Assembly: GCF_005938385.1 (NCBI RefSeq) | Contig: NZ_VCRA01000010.1 | Coordinates: 1 to 64,000, forward strand | Reading direction: 5' to 3' | Source of the DNA: Paenibacillus mesophilus | GTDB lineage: Bacteria > Bacillota > Bacilli > Paenibacillales > NBRC-103111 | Length of the DNA: 64,000 nucleotides | Shown: one piece after another, positions 62,367 through 64,000 of the stretch | Layout: every line of letters starts with the position of its first letter | Position numbering within the stretch: position 1 is the first letter of the stretch | Position numbers and translations under genes: made by a program | Notes under the pieces: generated by a model | What the model was told of the DNA's origin: nothing | Database searches by the model: none | What the model saw: only the letters and a program-made list of their open reading frames with translations

Positions 62367-62417
62367 TTAAAATCGAGTTGCTTTATTTGAATTTAAGCGG
62401 GTACAACTCGATTTTAA
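62367..62417. repeat. Long inverted repeat in the AraC-GH gap
   Basis: TTAAAATCGAGTTG (62367-62380) and CAACTCGATTTTAA (62404-62417) are perfect 14-bp inverted repeats with a 23-nt spacer. The hairpin lies in the 509-bp gap 62220-62728, which otherwise holds a parS-like palindrome and presumably the two divergent promoters. Confidence 0.7.
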
Positions 62418-62558
62418 AGTCAGACGCTTCGCTTTACGCACATCTCCCTGCCCCCTCTTTGTATTTCAAAACTCTCATTTTGACTATCTCAACAAGCTGA
62501 ATCCTCTTTACATGTTTTTAATAGTGATATCGTTAAGGAATTGGGATTTTCTTAATGG

Positions 62559-62574
62559 TGTTCCACGTGGAAAT
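62559..62574. other. parS-like palindrome (degenerate)
   Basis: TGTTCCACGTGGAAAT has the palindromic core TTCCACGTGGAA and differs from the window's two exact parS sites at three positions. B. subtilis has about ten parS sites spread around the origin, so a third site here is plausible. It could instead be a regulatory palindrome for the neighbouring AraC or hydrolase genes. Confidence 0.4.
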
Positions 62575-62728
62575 ATCTAAAATAGAAAGTAAGCCGGACG
62601 GGAAGGATTCGGTTCGTAGATTAGAGGGGGAGCGCTTTCCGCAGTGGCTCGGGAACATGTATAGGGGAAAAAGTATTTACAAATTGTTAAGCTAGTTTGT
62701 TGTGGCTTACAGCAGTGGAGGGCAAATT

Positions 62729-64000
62729 GTGTTCAATCCTAATACTCCTGCATACTATCCGGCAAAGGTCACAGGCAACCGTGCACCCGGGGTGTTGCCC
62801 GAGGGGAGAAGGCTGCCCCGCGGTTGGACCGCCGTTCCGCTCGATCGTGGAGACGGGATTTTGCTGGAATGGGAAGTACCCGCGTCATCGGTGCAGCGCG
62901 CCGCCGGCGAGAGCAGGCTGCGAATCGCGGTGGCGCTCGATTATCGGAGCGAGCAAAAGGTAGAGGCGTTTCTCGCACGGTCTGGAGAGCGGATCGGCAG
63001 CTTCGATATTCGTTATGCCTATACGTTCCAGCCGTTCGAGATCGTGCTGGACGGGAAACGGACAGCGGACGCCGTTCGCGAAGGCGTGTTGCTGCGGATG
63101 GCCGGCGATGGGCAGCCGATATGGATATTCGATGAGCTGCAGGGCGACGAAGCGCGCAAGCTTTTTGTCCCCCATCTGCTCATCGGAGGCGGCGAACGGC
63201 GGATCGAGCCGTTCTTGAACAGCGTCGCCTCGCTGTCTTCCCTGCAGCCTTTCGGCTGGCTGGAAGGCTGTGTGCTCGACGGGCTGTACGCGCTGCGCCC
63301 GGCGGTCGGGGCCAACCATATCGATCCGGTAATCGAGAAGCATCTCGGGCAATATTTGAGCGAGGACGGGCGGCTGTTGTACGAAGATCTGCACGGCCAA
63401 GCGGCGGACGATAAGCTGACGACCATTGAAGCGACACTGCCGCTGGCGGTCATCGCCAAGCTTCAAGCCGACCATCCGGTCGTCCTGCGGACCATATCGT
63501 TCTGGGAGTCGCGGTCAACGGCAAGCCGCGGAGCGATCGTCGACGGAGACTCGATCACGGCGGAAGGCACGTATACGGTGGCCTACCCGCTGGCCGTCAT
63601 CGGTTCGAAGCTGGGCCGGGCGGATTTGGCCGAGCGGGCGGTAAGCGAGGTCTTGCTTCGCCGGGATGCGCTGGCCAGAGGACAGCATCTGTACTTGCGG
63701 TATAACCGGAAGACCGATACGCATGTTTTCCGCAGCTGGTCGCGGGCTTATGCCTGGTATATGGTCGGCATGACGAGGACCTGGCACGAATTGAAGCGTT
63801 CCGTTTTTGGCCATATGCCCGAACTGGGCGAGCTGGAGCGGGAAATTCGGAGAATGGCGGATGTCGCCATGCATTGGGTACGGCCGGAAGGACTATGGAC
63901 GGCGTTTCTGGACGAGCCGGATACCGGCGCCGAAACGTCCGGATCGGCGGGGATTGCCGCAGCCCTCGCGTTGGGAGCGGGATACGGTCTGCTTGAGAGG
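62729..64000 (+). CDS. Glycoside hydrolase, GH88/GH105-like (partial, runs off the end)
   Basis: At least 424 codons, open in frame to the last base. The N-terminal about 150 residues are an unassigned beta-rich region; the rest is a helical hydrolase fold. It shows SWSRAYAWYMVGMTRTWHEL and ETSGSAGIAAALALG near the window end, which resemble the GH88/GH105 (unsaturated rhamnogalacturonyl/glucuronyl hydrolase) pattern. GTG 62729 has GGAGGG 6 nt upstream. It is probably controlled by the divergent AraC gene. The family call is from pattern memory. Confidence 0.65.
   Translation, partial: MFNPNTPAYYPAKVTGNRAPGVLPEGRRLPRGWTAVPLDRGDGILLEWEVPASSVQRAAGESRLRIAVALDYRSEQKVEAFLARSGERIGSFDIRYAYTFQPFEIVLDGKRTADAVREGVLLRMAGDGQPIWIFDELQGDEARKLFVPHLLIGGGERRIEPFLNSVASLSSLQPFGWLEGCVLDGLYALRPAVGANHIDPVIEKHLGQYLSEDGRLLYEDLHGQAADDKLTTIEATLPLAVIAKLQADHPVVLRTISFWESRSTASRGAIVDGDSITAEGTYTVAYPLAVIGSKLGRADLAERAVSEVLLRRDALARGQHLYLRYNRKTDTHVFRSWSRAYAWYMVGMTRTWHELKRSVFGHMPELGELEREIRRMADVAMHWVRPEGLWTAFLDEPDTGAETSGSAGIAAALALGAGYGLLER

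Overview
The window looks like the replication-origin region of a spore-forming member of Paenibacillaceae (Bacillota), probably Paenibacillus or a close relative. The classic Gram-positive origin order is intact: leftward dnaA-dnaN-yaaA-recF-remB-gyrB-gyrA, and rightward rpmH-rnpA-yidC-jag-mnmE-mnmG-rsmG-noc-soj-spo0J. A WalRKHIJ-HtrC block, YyaC and Spo0M (sporulation-linked families), stalk (copper amine oxidase N-terminal-like) domains and frequent TTG starts fit that group. The genus is an inference from gene families; no database search was possible.

Layout. 1-9.15 kb (minus strand): 5' end of a 16S rRNA gene, an HD-GYP phosphodiesterase gene, gyrA, gyrB, remB, recF, yaaA and dnaN. 9.15-11.05 kb: dnaA and a bipartite oriC, with DnaA boxes on both sides of dnaA. 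11.05-20.4 kb: ribosome, tRNA-modification, membrane-insertion and chromosome-partition genes with two exact parS sites. 20.4-25.4 kb: a cysteine-desulfurase-like enzyme, DUF4446, yyaC, DUF3343, an MscS channel, DUF951, tRNA-Ser(CGA) and yjzC. 25.6-35.2 kb: rpsF-ssb-rpsR, an ECF sigma factor, an SGNH hydrolase, then yybS-gdpP-rplI-dnaB and purA. 35.5-45.8 kb: an anchored protein, an M23 peptidase, walR-walK-yycH-yycI-walJ, htrC, a CxxH/CxxC protein and rlmH.

From about 45.8 kb the conserved order ends and the DNA becomes a mosaic of accessory genes: gene remnants, a GIY-YIG protein, tRNA-fMet, a DGPF/ECF42-type sigma pair, a phosphotransferase-like protein lacking its N-lobe and catalytic Asp, a CD3324-type protein, a broken MFS gene, a MerR-SRPBCC-SRPBCC cassette with a textbook MerR promoter, spo0M, a stalk-domain protein, an MFS exporter with a divergent WYL regulator, a pseudokinase-GAF-LuxR regulator, an SDR with a divergent LysR regulator, an AraC regulator, and the start of a GH88/GH105-like hydrolase that runs off the end.

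How the genes work together: the core half handles replication initiation and segregation (DnaA/oriC, ParABS, Noc), DNA topology, translation, and cell-wall homeostasis (WalRK, M23, HtrC). The accessory half is mostly one-regulator-one-effector cassettes. The least ordinary observations are a 39/40-bp inverted repeat family shared by 35.4 and 61.3 kb, one copy of which supplies the end of a LysR gene; an isolated head-to-head DnaA-box pair at 24.76 kb; the triple-dead pseudokinase-LuxR regulator; and the C-lobe-only phosphotransferase.
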